The notes under the pieces were generated by a model. The model was not told the DNA's origin, searched no databases, and was given only the letters and a program-made list of their open reading frames with translations. DNA of 5,711 bases from an uncultured Rubrobacteraceae bacterium. GTDB taxonomy: Bacteria > Actinomycetota > Rubrobacteria > Rubrobacterales > Rubrobacteraceae. Shown here one piece after another: positions 1 through 5,634 of this stretch (the stretch's first letter is position 1; every line of letters begins with the position of its first letter). The DNA lies in contig CADCVI010000198.1 in the NCBI GenBank assembly GCA_902806105.1, positions 1-5,711 of the forward strand, given 5' to 3'. Position numbers and translations under genes: made by a program.

Positions 1-379
1 CTCTCGCCGGCAGCGTGTACGCCCTATTCCGCCCTGGCGAGAGTGTTGATCCCCGCGTGGGCTAGCTTGCGTCCGAACAGGACTCCGCTCTTCGGAACGC
101 TGGTGAACCCAGCGCCCGATTTACTGCAACCGTACTGCAGCCCGCAGGGGAAACGTTTTCCGGTGCCTGTTTGAACTCGGCCTCGCCGATCCTCGCGGTC
201 ACTCCCGGTTCGACCCCGCCGGCGCGGTCGCGCCCTCGAAGATTTCGTGCGGGGCCGGAAATGCGGGAGCGTGGTCTTGTCGGCCTTCGGAGCTACAAGT
301 ATCTGCTGGCCCGAGGGGGCTTGCGGTGGCCTCCGCACCCGCCCGTAGCCCGCTGGGGACAGACTGCGTCACGGCAATC
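1..379. other. Non-coding or unrecognised stretch at left edge
   Basis: No reading frame here looks like a recognisable protein. A plus-strand frame is open from the left edge to a TGA at 172-174 and could be the tail of a gene lying outside the window, but its 57 residues match no family I know. The minus-strand frame ending at 24 is arginine/proline-rich upstream and also unrecognised. Visible structure: a hairpin with arms at 72-77 and 91-96, a 6-bp perfect hairpin at 98-114, a 7-bp direct repeat at 122-128 and 133-139, and a palindrome centred on CG at 148-161. It lies downstream of the minus-strand reductase, so it is not that gene's promoter. Confidence 0.5.
98..161. promoter_or_regulatory. 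Cluster of small repeats and palindromes, possible operator region
   Basis: CGCTGG at 98-103 pairs perfectly with CCAGCG at 109-114 around a 5-base loop. TACTGCA occurs at 122-128 and again at 133-139, an 11-base period (one helical turn). GGGAAACGTTTTCC at 148-161 is a palindrome with one mismatch and a central AAACGTTT, the form expected of LacI-family operators. No promoter or gene can be assigned to the cluster, so a regulatory role is only a guess. Confidence 0.2.
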
Positions 380-412
380 ACCGCACAGGGGATGTATCAC
401 TGCCCTTGCGGT
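380..412 (-). terminator. Hairpin spanning the reductase stop codon
   Basis: ACCGCACAGGG at 380-390 pairs with CCCTTGCGGT at 403-412, giving ten base pairs with a single bulged base (386) and a 12-base loop. The loop contains the stop codon of the minus-strand reductase (397-399). There is no T-run after it in the minus-strand sense, so it is not a classical intrinsic terminator. It could be a U-less terminator or a 3'-end stabiliser. Confidence 0.3.
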
Positions 413-1314
413 CCCGACGCTCTGTTGACGGCATGGGAGCCGTCCTCGGACCACTCTTCGATCAGCGTGATGAGGGCCGAGTGATCCCAGCCGCCTCTCC
501 CCTTGGCCACCAGGGCACCGAACATCTGGTCCACGAGCGCCGTGACCGGGAGCGCCGCCCCGTGCTCCCTGCCTGCCGCAAGCGCTATGCCGAGGTCCTT
601 GCGGTGGAACTTGGCCTTGCCGCCGGGCTCGAAGGTGCGGGAGAGGAGCTTCTCGGCCTTGACCTCGAGCACCTTGCTGGCGGCGAGGCCTCCGGAGAGC
701 ACCTCCACGAGCCTCTCTGGAGCCACCCCGGCCCTCGAGCCCAGGACCAGCGCCTCGGAGATCGCCTCTGTGACGAGGGCCACCACGACCTGGTTGCAGG
801 CCTTCACGGTCTGGCCTGCCCCCGCTTCTCCCACGTGTACGACCGTCTCGCCCATGGCCCCGAAGAGGGGCCTCGCCCTCTCGAAATCGTCCTCTTCTCC
901 GCCGACCATGATGGAGAGCGTTCCGTCCCTGGCCCCGACGTCCCCGCCGGAGACGGGTGCGTCGAGCATCCTCACGCCCCTGCCCCTGGCCGTGCTGTGC
1001 AGCTCCCGGGCGAGGGCGGGCGAGGAGGTGCTCATGTCGACGATGAGGGAGCCCTCCCTGGCGGTTTTGAGCAGGCCGCCATCCCCGGCGACGAGCTCCC
1101 CGACCTCGGGCGGCCCGGGGAGCATGGTGACGACCACGCTGCACGCCTCGGCGACCTCCCCCGGGGAGTCGGCGACATTGGCCCCGTGTTCCGCGAGCTC
1201 CTCCGCCTTCGCCCTGGTACGGTTGTGGACCACGAGGTCGTGGCCCGCCGCCAGGAGGTTCCTCGCCATGGCCGCCCCCATGATACCTAGGCCCACGAAC
1301 CCCACCTTCTCCAC
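397..1314 (-). CDS. garR: GarR-type 2-hydroxy-3-oxopropionate reductase (3-hydroxyisobutyrate dehydrogenase family)
   Basis: This is a 305-residue NAD(P)-dependent beta-hydroxyacid dehydrogenase, the usual length for the family. Seen in the sequence: the N-terminal Rossmann motif GLGIMG (residues 8-13), the substrate-binding motif DAPVSGG (118-124), and the catalytic segment GAGQTVKACNQ with Lys171 and Asn174, followed by the all-alpha C-terminal domain. The stretch GGLAASKVLE and the later KDLGIAL, LPVTA and DHSAL pieces resemble E. coli GarR/GlxR more than 3-hydroxyisobutyrate dehydrogenase. GarR reduces tartronate semialdehyde to D-glycerate in glucarate/galactarate and glyoxylate metabolism, in the cytoplasm. 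The GTG at 1314 is chosen because it sits a few residues before the Rossmann strand and has GGAAGGGG upstream. An ATG at 1365 in the same frame would add 17 residues without family character. The gene is transcribed divergently from the sugar-acid cluster across a spacer of about 450 bp. A 3-hydroxyisobutyrate or other beta-hydroxyacid substrate remains possible. Confidence 0.85.
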   Translation of the reverse strand: MEKVGFVGLGIMGAAMARNLLAAGHDLVVHNRTRAKAEELAEHGANVADSPGEVAEACSVVVTMLPGPPEVGELVAGDGGLLKTAREGSLIVDMSTSSPALARELHSTARGRGVRMLDAPVSGGDVGARDGTLSIMVGGEEDDFERARPLFGAMGETVVHVGEAGAGQTVKACNQVVVALVTEAISEALVLGSRAGVAPERLVEVLSGGLAASKVLEVKAEKLLSRTFEPGGKAKFHRKDLGIALAAGREHGAALPVTALVDQMFGALVAKGRGGWDHSALITLIEEWSEDGSHAVNRASGPQGQ

Positions 1315-1480
1315 CGTGCCGTCCCCTTCCGACGAGGCCCCTCCGCTGCGGGAAGGGTAGTACATCTGCCGGGTTCCGGTTCTAGTGGGAAAGACCTGGC
1401 ACGGACGTCGCCTCGGAGGTCGCCCTCGGGTACGATGGGTGTTCGGGAAGCGTCGAACCAGCGAACTTGAAGAGGCCATA

Positions 1481-1771
1481 ATGGTCGCCGAGGACACCCC
1501 GGTGCCCGAGACGCCGATAGGGTTGGAGCCGGGGGACCTAAACCGGGTTGAGATCCGGCGGGAGTGGCTGTGGATCGACATCCTGCTGCTGGACGAGAGG
1601 CCGGGAACGTCGGGTAGGAAATCGAGGGTAGGGTTGGCGGTTCTACAACGGGCCGCACGGGTCCGGCGAGGAGAGGCAGGAGCCCACCCTCGCCTGGTTG
1701 AGAGAAGGTTCGGTTCACGAGGGACCGAGCGAGCGTTCCCGAAAACGGAAGGAGGGAGCCGGTGCGTTTGA
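1481..1771 (+). CDS. Doubtful small ORF, hypothetical protein
   Basis: This frame of 96 codons starts at an ATG preceded by GAAGAGG (1469-1475) at 5-base spacing, and it overlaps the start of the isomerase gene by 10 bases. The first 45 or so residues are acidic and plausible (MVAEDTPVPETPIGLEPGD, then a WLWIDILLLDE segment). The second half is arginine-rich and looks like a random frame of GC-rich DNA. The frame is also open upstream to a GTG at 1385. No family is recognised. It could be a small real gene, a gene remnant, or chance. The only support is the ribosome site and the hydrophobic/acidic first half. Confidence 0.2.
   Translation: MVAEDTPVPETPIGLEPGDLNRVEIRREWLWIDILLLDERPGTSGRKSRVGLAVLQRAARVRRGEAGAHPRLVERRFGSRGTERAFPKTEGGSRCV
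1708..1730. promoter_or_regulatory. Inverted repeat upstream of the isomerase gene, possible operator
   Basis: GTTCGGT at 1708-1714 pairs with ACCGAGC at 1724-1730 (seven pairs including one G-T) around a 9-base spacer. It ends 31 bases before the isomerase start, a sensible position for a repressor site or a leader hairpin. No promoter motif next to it is clear enough to name. Confidence 0.25.
1749..1755 (+). promoter_or_regulatory. Strong Shine-Dalgarno sequence of the isomerase gene
   Basis: AAGGAGG lies 6 bases before the GTG at 1762. It is a near-perfect ribosome binding site and fixes the start of the first gene of the plus-strand cluster. Confidence 0.8.
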
Positions 1772-2613
1772 GCGTCATAACCGATGAGATCTCCCAAGAC
1801 CTCGAGCATGCCCTCGGGATCTGCGAGGACCTGGGAGTCGAAACGGTCGAGCTGCGCGCCGTCGGCGGCGCGAACGTCGTCTCGCACGACCGGAGTAGCC
1901 TGGAGCGCATCAAGGGAGCCCTCGACGATGGCGGCTTCGGGGTGTGCGCGATCTCCTCGCCCTTCTTGAAGTGCCACCTCCGTGGCGGCGGGGGTCCGCA
2001 AGGCGACACGCACTTCGCCGGCCTCGCCTCTAGGGAGGAGCAGTGGGAGGTGCTGGAGCGCTCCCTCGAGGTAGCCCGCCTCCTCGGGGCGCCGCTGGTC
2101 CGCGCCTTCTCCTTCTGGCGTGTCGAGGATCCAAGGGAGGTGCGGGAGGAGGTGGCCGAGGTCCTGGCCGAAGCGGCAAGAAGGACTGAGGCGGCCGGTC
2201 TCAAGCTGGGGTTGGAGAACGAGCACACCTGCAACGTCGGCACCGGCGCCGAGGTGGGGTGGATGCTCGGGCGCGTCGCGGACCCATCGCTCGGCGTTAT
2301 CTGGGACCCCGGCAACGAGGCCATGCTGGGCTCGATCCCGTTCCCCGAGGGCTACACTAGCGTCCGGGGCCGCGTGACACACGTCCATCTCAAGGACGTC
2401 GATGGGCAAGGTAGGTGGACGACGGTCGGGACGGGCACGATAGATTACCCTGGGCAGCTGCTAGCGCTGGCGGAGGACGGCTACGAGGGAGTGCTCTCGC
2501 TGGAGACGCACTACGAGACCCCGGACAGCGGTCCCGAAGGGGCGACGCGCGAATCGGTCGCCGCGCTCCGCGCCCTGTGCGAGCGGGCCGGGGTGGAGTT
2601 GAGACGGAGTTGA
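1762..2613 (+). CDS. Sugar phosphate isomerase/epimerase family protein (xylose-isomerase-like TIM barrel)
   Basis: This 283-residue protein belongs to the AP-endonuclease-2/xylose-isomerase-like TIM-barrel superfamily, at the usual length. The divalent-metal ligands of such enzymes are all visible at the expected barrel strands: Glu152 in LGLENEH, Asp182 in IWDPGNE, His207/His209 in THVHLKD, and Glu248 in LSLETHY. The N-terminal strand LSVITDEIS and VETVELR after it are also typical. Members isomerise or epimerise keto-sugars, inositols or related compounds in the cytoplasm, or act as dehydratases; the substrate cannot be inferred from these motifs. The GTG start follows AAGGAGG. It is the first gene of the plus-strand cluster, and the next gene starts 27 bases after its TGA, so cotranscription is likely. 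A partner Gfo/Idh/MocA dehydrogenase directly downstream is a common pairing in polyol and sugar catabolic clusters. Confidence 0.85.
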   Translation: MRLSVITDEISQDLEHALGICEDLGVETVELRAVGGANVVSHDRSSLERIKGALDDGGFGVCAISSPFLKCHLRGGGGPQGDTHFAGLASREEQWEVLERSLEVARLLGAPLVRAFSFWRVEDPREVREEVAEVLAEAARRTEAAGLKLGLENEHTCNVGTGAEVGWMLGRVADPSLGVIWDPGNEAMLGSIPFPEGYTSVRGRVTHVHLKDVDGQGRWTTVGTGTIDYPGQLLALAEDGYEGVLSLETHYETPDSGPEGATRESVAALRALCERAGVELRRS

Positions 2614-2640
2614 GACCTTGACCTCCGGGAGGTGGCCCGG

Positions 2641-3702
2641 GTGGACGAGATAGGCGTCGGCATCGTCGGCGCTGGGACGATCGGGGCCGTGCACGCCGCC
2701 GCGATCGGCGACCTCGAAGGCGCGCGGCTGGTGGCGGTCGGCGAGTCGCGCGGGAGGATGGGCCGCGAGCTCGCCGAGGCGCACGGGGCGGGATGGCACC
2801 CCGATCTCCAGGGGCTGCTCGCGCGCGAGGAAGTGGACGTCGTGCTCTTGTGTACGCCCTCGGGCCTGCACGCGGAGGGTGCGCTCGCGGCAACGCGGGC
2901 GGGCAAGCACGTGATCACGGAGAAGCCTATGGCAACGACCCTCGAGGACGCCGATCGCATGATCCGGGCCTGCCGGGAGGCCGGGGTTACCCTCTCGGTC
3001 ATCTTCCAGTACCGCTTCAACAGGGACGCGTTGCGCCTCAAGCGCGCCGTCGAGGCCGGGCTCCTCGGCCGGCCCGTGCTGGCCAGCGCCTTCGTCCACT
3101 GGCACCGCACCGATGCCTACTACGGGGCCCGGGGCGGCTGGCGCGGCACCTGGGCGCTCGACGGCGGCGGGGCGCTCATGAACCAGAGCATCCACGCCGT
3201 AGACCTCCTCCAGTGGGTCCTCGGCCCCGTGGACAGCGTCTGCGGTTACGCCGACGCCCTCACGCACGAGATCGAGGCGGAGGACGCCGCGAGCGCCGCC
3301 GTGCGCTTCGCGAGCGGTGCCCTGGGCGTCATCCAGGGCACCACCTCCGCGCACGAGGACCGGCCGGCCCGGGTCGAGGTCGTGGGCAGCGAGGGCCGTG
3401 CCGTCCTGGAGGGACCGCGGCTCGCCGTCTGGGAACCGGTGCAAGAGCGGGAGGTGCTCTCCGCGCGCGAGCTCGCGTCCCTCCCCGAGACCGCCGAAGG
3501 CGAGCCCCTCGGGGGGGCGCACGGGCGGCAGCTGGGCGAGATCTTCGCGGCGCTGCGCGAGGGCCGAGAGCCCCCCGTGCCGGGCGAGGAGGCCCGCAAG
3601 GCGGTCGAGATCATCCTCGGCATCTACCGGTCCGCCGTGCGCGGGGAACAAGTGACCTTTCCCCTCGATCCCGTTGGTAGGTCGGCGGGGGGAGCCCCGT
3701 AA
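2641..3702 (+). CDS. Gfo/Idh/MocA family NAD(P)-dependent oxidoreductase
   Basis: This 353-residue dehydrogenase fits the family length. Seen in the sequence: the Rossmann motif GIVGAGTIG (residues 7-15), the strand LCTPSGLHAEGAL, the hallmark EKP (94-96) with the conserved Lys95, and the C-terminal-domain signature GGGALMNQSIHAVDLL (175-190) with His185 and Asp188. Asn181 stands where many members have Asp, a common variation. Such enzymes oxidise or reduce a sugar, inositol or sugar-acid hydroxyl with NAD(P); the exact substrate is not readable. The GTG at 2641 is preferred because GGGAGGTG (2627-2634) then lies 6 bases upstream. An in-frame GTG at 2632 would overlap that ribosome site and add only three residues. 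It follows the isomerase by 27 bases and precedes the uxaC-like relic by 30, consistent with one operon. Confidence 0.87.
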   Translation: MDEIGVGIVGAGTIGAVHAAAIGDLEGARLVAVGESRGRMGRELAEAHGAGWHPDLQGLLAREEVDVVLLCTPSGLHAEGALAATRAGKHVITEKPMATTLEDADRMIRACREAGVTLSVIFQYRFNRDALRLKRAVEAGLLGRPVLASAFVHWHRTDAYYGARGGWRGTWALDGGGALMNQSIHAVDLLQWVLGPVDSVCGYADALTHEIEAEDAASAAVRFASGALGVIQGTTSAHEDRPARVEVVGSEGRAVLEGPRLAVWEPVQEREVLSARELASLPETAEGEPLGGAHGRQLGEIFAALREGREPPVPGEEARKAVEIILGIYRSAVRGEQVTFPLDPVGRSAGGAP

Positions 3703-3732
3703 CCTGACCGAAAGAGAGGTGAGATGCTACCT

Positions 3733-3873
3733 ATGAGCGCTCTCTGGAAGCTGCACCCCGACCGCCTCTTCGTCGTCGGAGAGGCGGTCGCACGCGACAG
3801 GGCGCGCAAGCTCGCCCGCGGGCTCGCCGGGAGGGCTTACGGTCTCGGGCGCGAGCCCGTCCGGAGAACGTGA
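3733..3873 (+). pseudogene. uxaC: Miniature remnant of uronate isomerase (UxaC), ends joined in frame
   Basis: This 46-codon frame has a good ribosome site, AGAGAGGTGAG at 3713-3723, nine bases before the ATG at 3733 (another in-frame ATG lies at 3724). Its first residues, MSALWKLHPDRLF, match the start of bacterial glucuronate/uronate isomerases, which typically begin with an LHPDRLF-like segment. The following RARKLARGLAGRAYGL looks like the C-terminal helix of UxaC proteins from high-GC bacteria, which often ends in LA-RAY-L. The whole middle of an enzyme of about 450 residues, with its metal-binding His and Asp motifs, is absent. It therefore reads as a gene reduced by an internal in-frame deletion between residues about 13 and 20. 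UxaC converts D-glucuronate to D-fructuronate, the substrate of the next gene. The stop is 14 bases before the uxuB start. The N-terminal match is fairly clear from memory; the C-terminal match is weaker. A functional microprotein cannot be excluded. Confidence 0.55.
3759..3790. repeat. Perfect 11-bp inverted repeat forming a 14-pair hairpin
   Basis: CGACCGCCTCT at 3759-3769 is the exact reverse complement of 3780-3790. Three further pairs (one T-G) continue inward, leaving a 4-base loop at 3773-3776. It lies within the uxaC-like relic, spanning the point where N-terminal-like and C-terminal-like residues meet. No T-run follows, so it is not a standard terminator. It may mark the deletion junction, or slow transcription or translation before uxuB. 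Confidence 0.7.
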
Positions 3874-3887
3874 GAGAGGGGCAGGCC

Positions 3888-4715
3888 GTGAACGGTGGGG
3901 TGGAGAGCCTTTTCTCCCTCGAGGGCCGGGTCGCCGTCGTGACCGGTGCGACCGGGGTCCTCGGTGGGGCTATGGCGCGGGGGCTCGCGCGGGCCGGCGC
4001 CAGGGTCGGCGTGCTCGGCCGGCGCGAAGGCAGGGTGCAGGAGATGGCACGCGAGATCTCGGGTGCCGGTGGCGGGGCGATGGCCCTGCCGGCGGACGTC
4101 CTCGACGAGGGGCAGTTGCGGGGGGCCCGGGAAGCGGTGCTGGATCGGTGGGGCCGTCTGGATGTCCTCGTTAACGCCGCGGGCGGAAATGTACCCGGGG
4201 CCACCTTGGGCGGCGAGCAGACCATCTTCGACCTGCCGAGGGGGGCCTTCGCCGAGGTCTTCGACCTGAACCTGATCGGGACGCTGTTGCCTGTGCAGGT
4301 CTTCGGCGAGGCGATAGCGCGAGGCGGCGGGGGCTGCATCGTCAACGTCTCTTCCATGGCCGCCGGGAGGGCGATCACCCGGGTCGCCGGCTACTCGGCG
4401 GCGAAGGCGGCCGTGGAGAACCTCACCCGCTGGTTGGCCGTGGACCTCGCTGGGCGCTACGGGGGCGGCATGAGGGTCAACGCCCTCGCCCCCGGCTTCT
4501 TTATAGGGGAGCAGAACCGGGCGATGCTCCTCGAGGAAGACGGGAGCCTGACCGACCGGGGCCGTACCATCGTCGAGCACACGCCGGCCGGGCGCTTCGG
4601 GAACCCGGAAGAGCTCGTCGGCACGGCCATCTGGCTCTGCTCCCCGGCCGCGAGCTTCGTCAACGGGGCGGTGATACCCGTGGACGGCGGCTTCGGTGCT
4701 TTCAGCGGGGTGTGA
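3888..4715 (+). CDS. uxuB: SDR-family D-mannonate oxidoreductase (fructuronate reductase)
   Basis: This is a 275-residue classical short-chain dehydrogenase. Seen: cofactor motif TGATGVLG (residues 19-26), Asp70 in ADV, NAAGG (96-100), Asn128 in DLNLIGT, Ser155/Ser156 in NVSS, and catalytic Tyr169 and Lys173 in YSAAK. The segment PGFFIGEQNR, the later HTPAGRFGNPEEL and the end DGGFGAFSGV are characteristic of the SDR D-mannonate oxidoreductases such as Bacillus UxuB (YjmF). They interconvert D-fructuronate and D-mannonate with NAD(P)H in hexuronate catabolism, in the cytoplasm. The GTG at 3888 is chosen because AGAGGGG (3875-3881) lies 6 bases upstream. An in-frame GTG at 3870 would overlap the stop of the uxaC-like relic and has no such site. 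Its 3' end is part of an 18-bp tandem duplication. No mannonate dehydratase gene follows; an insertion sequence does. The family is sure, the substrate likely. Confidence 0.85.
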   Translation: MNGGVESLFSLEGRVAVVTGATGVLGGAMARGLARAGARVGVLGRREGRVQEMAREISGAGGGAMALPADVLDEGQLRGAREAVLDRWGRLDVLVNAAGGNVPGATLGGEQTIFDLPRGAFAEVFDLNLIGTLLPVQVFGEAIARGGGGCIVNVSSMAAGRAITRVAGYSAAKAAVENLTRWLAVDLAGRYGGGMRVNALAPGFFIGEQNRAMLLEEDGSLTDRGRTIVEHTPAGRFGNPEELVGTAIWLCSPAASFVNGAVIPVDGGFGAFSGV

Positions 4716-4744
4716 CGCGCCAGCGGGGTGTGACGCGCCAGCGG
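4703..4744. repeat. 18-bp tandem duplication at the 3' end of uxuB
   Basis: The 18-mer CAGCGGGGTGTGACGCGC at 4703-4720 is repeated exactly at 4721-4738, followed by the first six bases of a third copy (4739-4744). Each copy carries the last codons and the TGA of the SDR gene, in the same frame. Because SGV is the conserved end of the family, the first copy is the real gene end and the second a duplication into the untranslated region. Confidence 0.9.
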
Positions 4745-4786
4745 ATCGACGCCGGCACAGTTACCTAGCCAGCGTGTGGTTATTTA

Positions 4787-4803
4787 GAGCGCATTGCAAA
4801 ACC
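4787..4803. repeat. Left terminal inverted repeat of the IS
   Basis: GAGCGCATTGCAAAACC matches the reverse complement of 5635-5651 at all 17 positions. It also contains TTGCAA (4794-4799), a possible -35 box for the transposase. Confidence 0.93.
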
Positions 4804-4824
4804 CCGGTGAGCGGATGCTACGCT
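4794..4824 (+). promoter_or_regulatory. Probable transposase promoter giving a leaderless transcript
   Basis: TACGCT at 4819-4824 fits the TAnnnT -10 consensus and ends 7 bases before the transposase ATG (4832). Initiation would thus fall on or next to the start codon. No Shine-Dalgarno sequence precedes that ATG, which fits a leaderless message. TTGCAA at 4794-4799, inside the left inverted repeat, could be a -35 box but its 19-base spacing is long. Confidence 0.45.
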
Positions 4825-4831
4825 GCGGGTC

Positions 4832-5634
4832 ATGGGAAGAGAACTGGTGCCGGACGAGCTGTGGGAAGCGATCGAGCCGCTACTGCCTCCCGAGCCGCCG
4901 AAACCGAAAGGCGGCAGGCCTCGCGTGGACGATCGGGCGGCCTTGGCCGGCATAGTCTTCGTCCTCAAGAGCGGCATCCCCTGGGAGATGCTCCCCAAGG
5001 AGATGGGCTGCGGGTCGGGGAGCACGTGCTGGCGGAGGCTGCGCGACTGGCAGGAGGCGGGCGTGTGGCGCCGGCTGCACCGGGTCCTGCTCGACCGCCT
5101 CGGCGAGGCCGACCGCATCGACTGGTCGAGGGCGTCCTTGGACTCGGCGAGCGTGCCGGCAAAAAGGGGGGCGAAAGGGTCGGCAAGAACCCGACGGATC
5201 GCGGCAAGCCGGGCTCGAAGCGCCACCTTGTTTCGGACCGAAGGGGCGTCCCGCTCGCGGTAGCGCTCACCGCGGCCAACGTCCACGACTCGAAGGCCTT
5301 CGAGGGCTTGGTGGACGCCATCGAGCCGATCAAGCGACCGGCGGGCAGGCCGGGGCGCCCGCGCAAGCGTCCGGAGAAGCTGCACGCGGACAAGGGCTAC
5401 GACTTCCCCCGCTGCCGCGAGGCGCTCCGAAGGCGCGGCATCAAGGGGCGCATCGCACGGCGCGGCGTCGACTCCAGCGAGAAGCTCGGTCGTCATCGTT
5501 GGGTCGTGGAGCGCACGCTGGCCTGGCTTGCGCGGTACCGAAGGCTCTCGGTGCGCTACGAGCGGCGCGCGGACATCCACGAAGCCTTCCTCCATCTCGG
5601 CTGCTCGCTCATATGCCTCAACTACCTACCGTGA
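4832..5634 (+). CDS. IS5-family DDE transposase expressed through a -1 frameshift
   Basis: The first frame starts at ATG 4832 and, without shifting, stops at 5261-5263 (143 residues). It carries the N-terminal domain seen in IS5-type transposases (LVPDELWEAIEPLLPP, then GGRPRVDDR, then GIPWEMLP) and the first catalytic Asp, D104 in SLDSASVP. A -1 shift at the A5G6 run (5161-5171) enters the frame that ends at TGA 5632-5634, giving 267 residues. Counting the fused product, the second Asp is D187 in LHADKGYD and the Glu is E227 in RWVVERTLAWLARYRRL, completing the DDE triad. NVHDSKAFEGLVDAI is the usual strand between them. The protein binds the terminal repeats and catalyses cut-and-paste transposition. 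Two overlapping ORFs are common in the IS427 group, so the break is probably programmed rather than a mutation. Coordinates cover both frames. The frame of the second part is open far upstream by chance and has no start of its own near the junction. Confidence 0.87.
5161..5195 (+). promoter_or_regulatory. Probable programmed -1 frameshift site
   Basis: AAAAAGGGGGG at 5161-5171 is read GCA-AAA-AGG-GGG-GCG in the first frame. Slipping back one base on the A or G run enters the frame encoding the rest of the transposase. GTCGG (5179-5183) and CCGAC (5191-5195) form a 5-bp hairpin with a 7-base loop, starting 7 bases after the run, the distance usual for a stimulatory structure. The direction and distance fit; efficiency cannot be judged. 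Confidence 0.6.

Larger units (their letters stand above)
1315..1761. other. Divergent intergenic region between the reductase and the sugar-acid cluster
   Basis: This spacer of about 450 bp separates two divergent transcription units, so it should carry promoters and operators for both. I cannot point to a convincing -35/-10 pair. The rightmost part holds an inverted repeat (1708-1730) and the Shine-Dalgarno sequence of the isomerase gene (1749-1755). A doubtful small ORF lies in the middle and is listed separately. Confidence 0.55.

Noticed and set aside
503..1360. Long plus-strand frames opposite the reductase (also 406-1290)
   Set aside because: They are antisense shadows of a gene with clear catalytic motifs, and their translations are serine/proline- or histidine-rich without family character.
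397..2409. Minus-strand frame of 670 codons that includes the reductase
   Set aside because: Only 397-1314 has family motifs. The upstream part runs antisense to the isomerase gene and through the intergenic spacer, and is an open frame due to high GC content.
2461..3651. Minus-strand 396-codon frame opposite the Gfo/Idh/MocA gene
   Set aside because: The plus strand carries the Rossmann, EKP and GGG...H..D motifs; this frame is its shadow and spans two plus-strand genes.
3759..3790. Palindrome as an ordinary intrinsic terminator
   Set aside because: No T-run follows on either strand and it lies within a short ORF, before a gene that appears to belong to the same operon.
4696..5160. Upstream part of the second transposase frame read as a separate N-terminus
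   Set aside because: It begins inside the SDR gene end and crosses the IS terminus. The conserved transposase N-terminus is in the other frame from 4832.
5161..5171. Frame break in the transposase as an inactivating mutation
   Set aside because: The break sits on a slippery A5G6 run, needs the usual -1 direction and separates the two halves as in known two-ORF IS427-type elements, so programmed shifting is more likely.
4780..5595. Minus-strand 271-codon frame through the IS
   Set aside because: It is antisense to the transposase, crosses the left IS end, and shows no recognisable motif.
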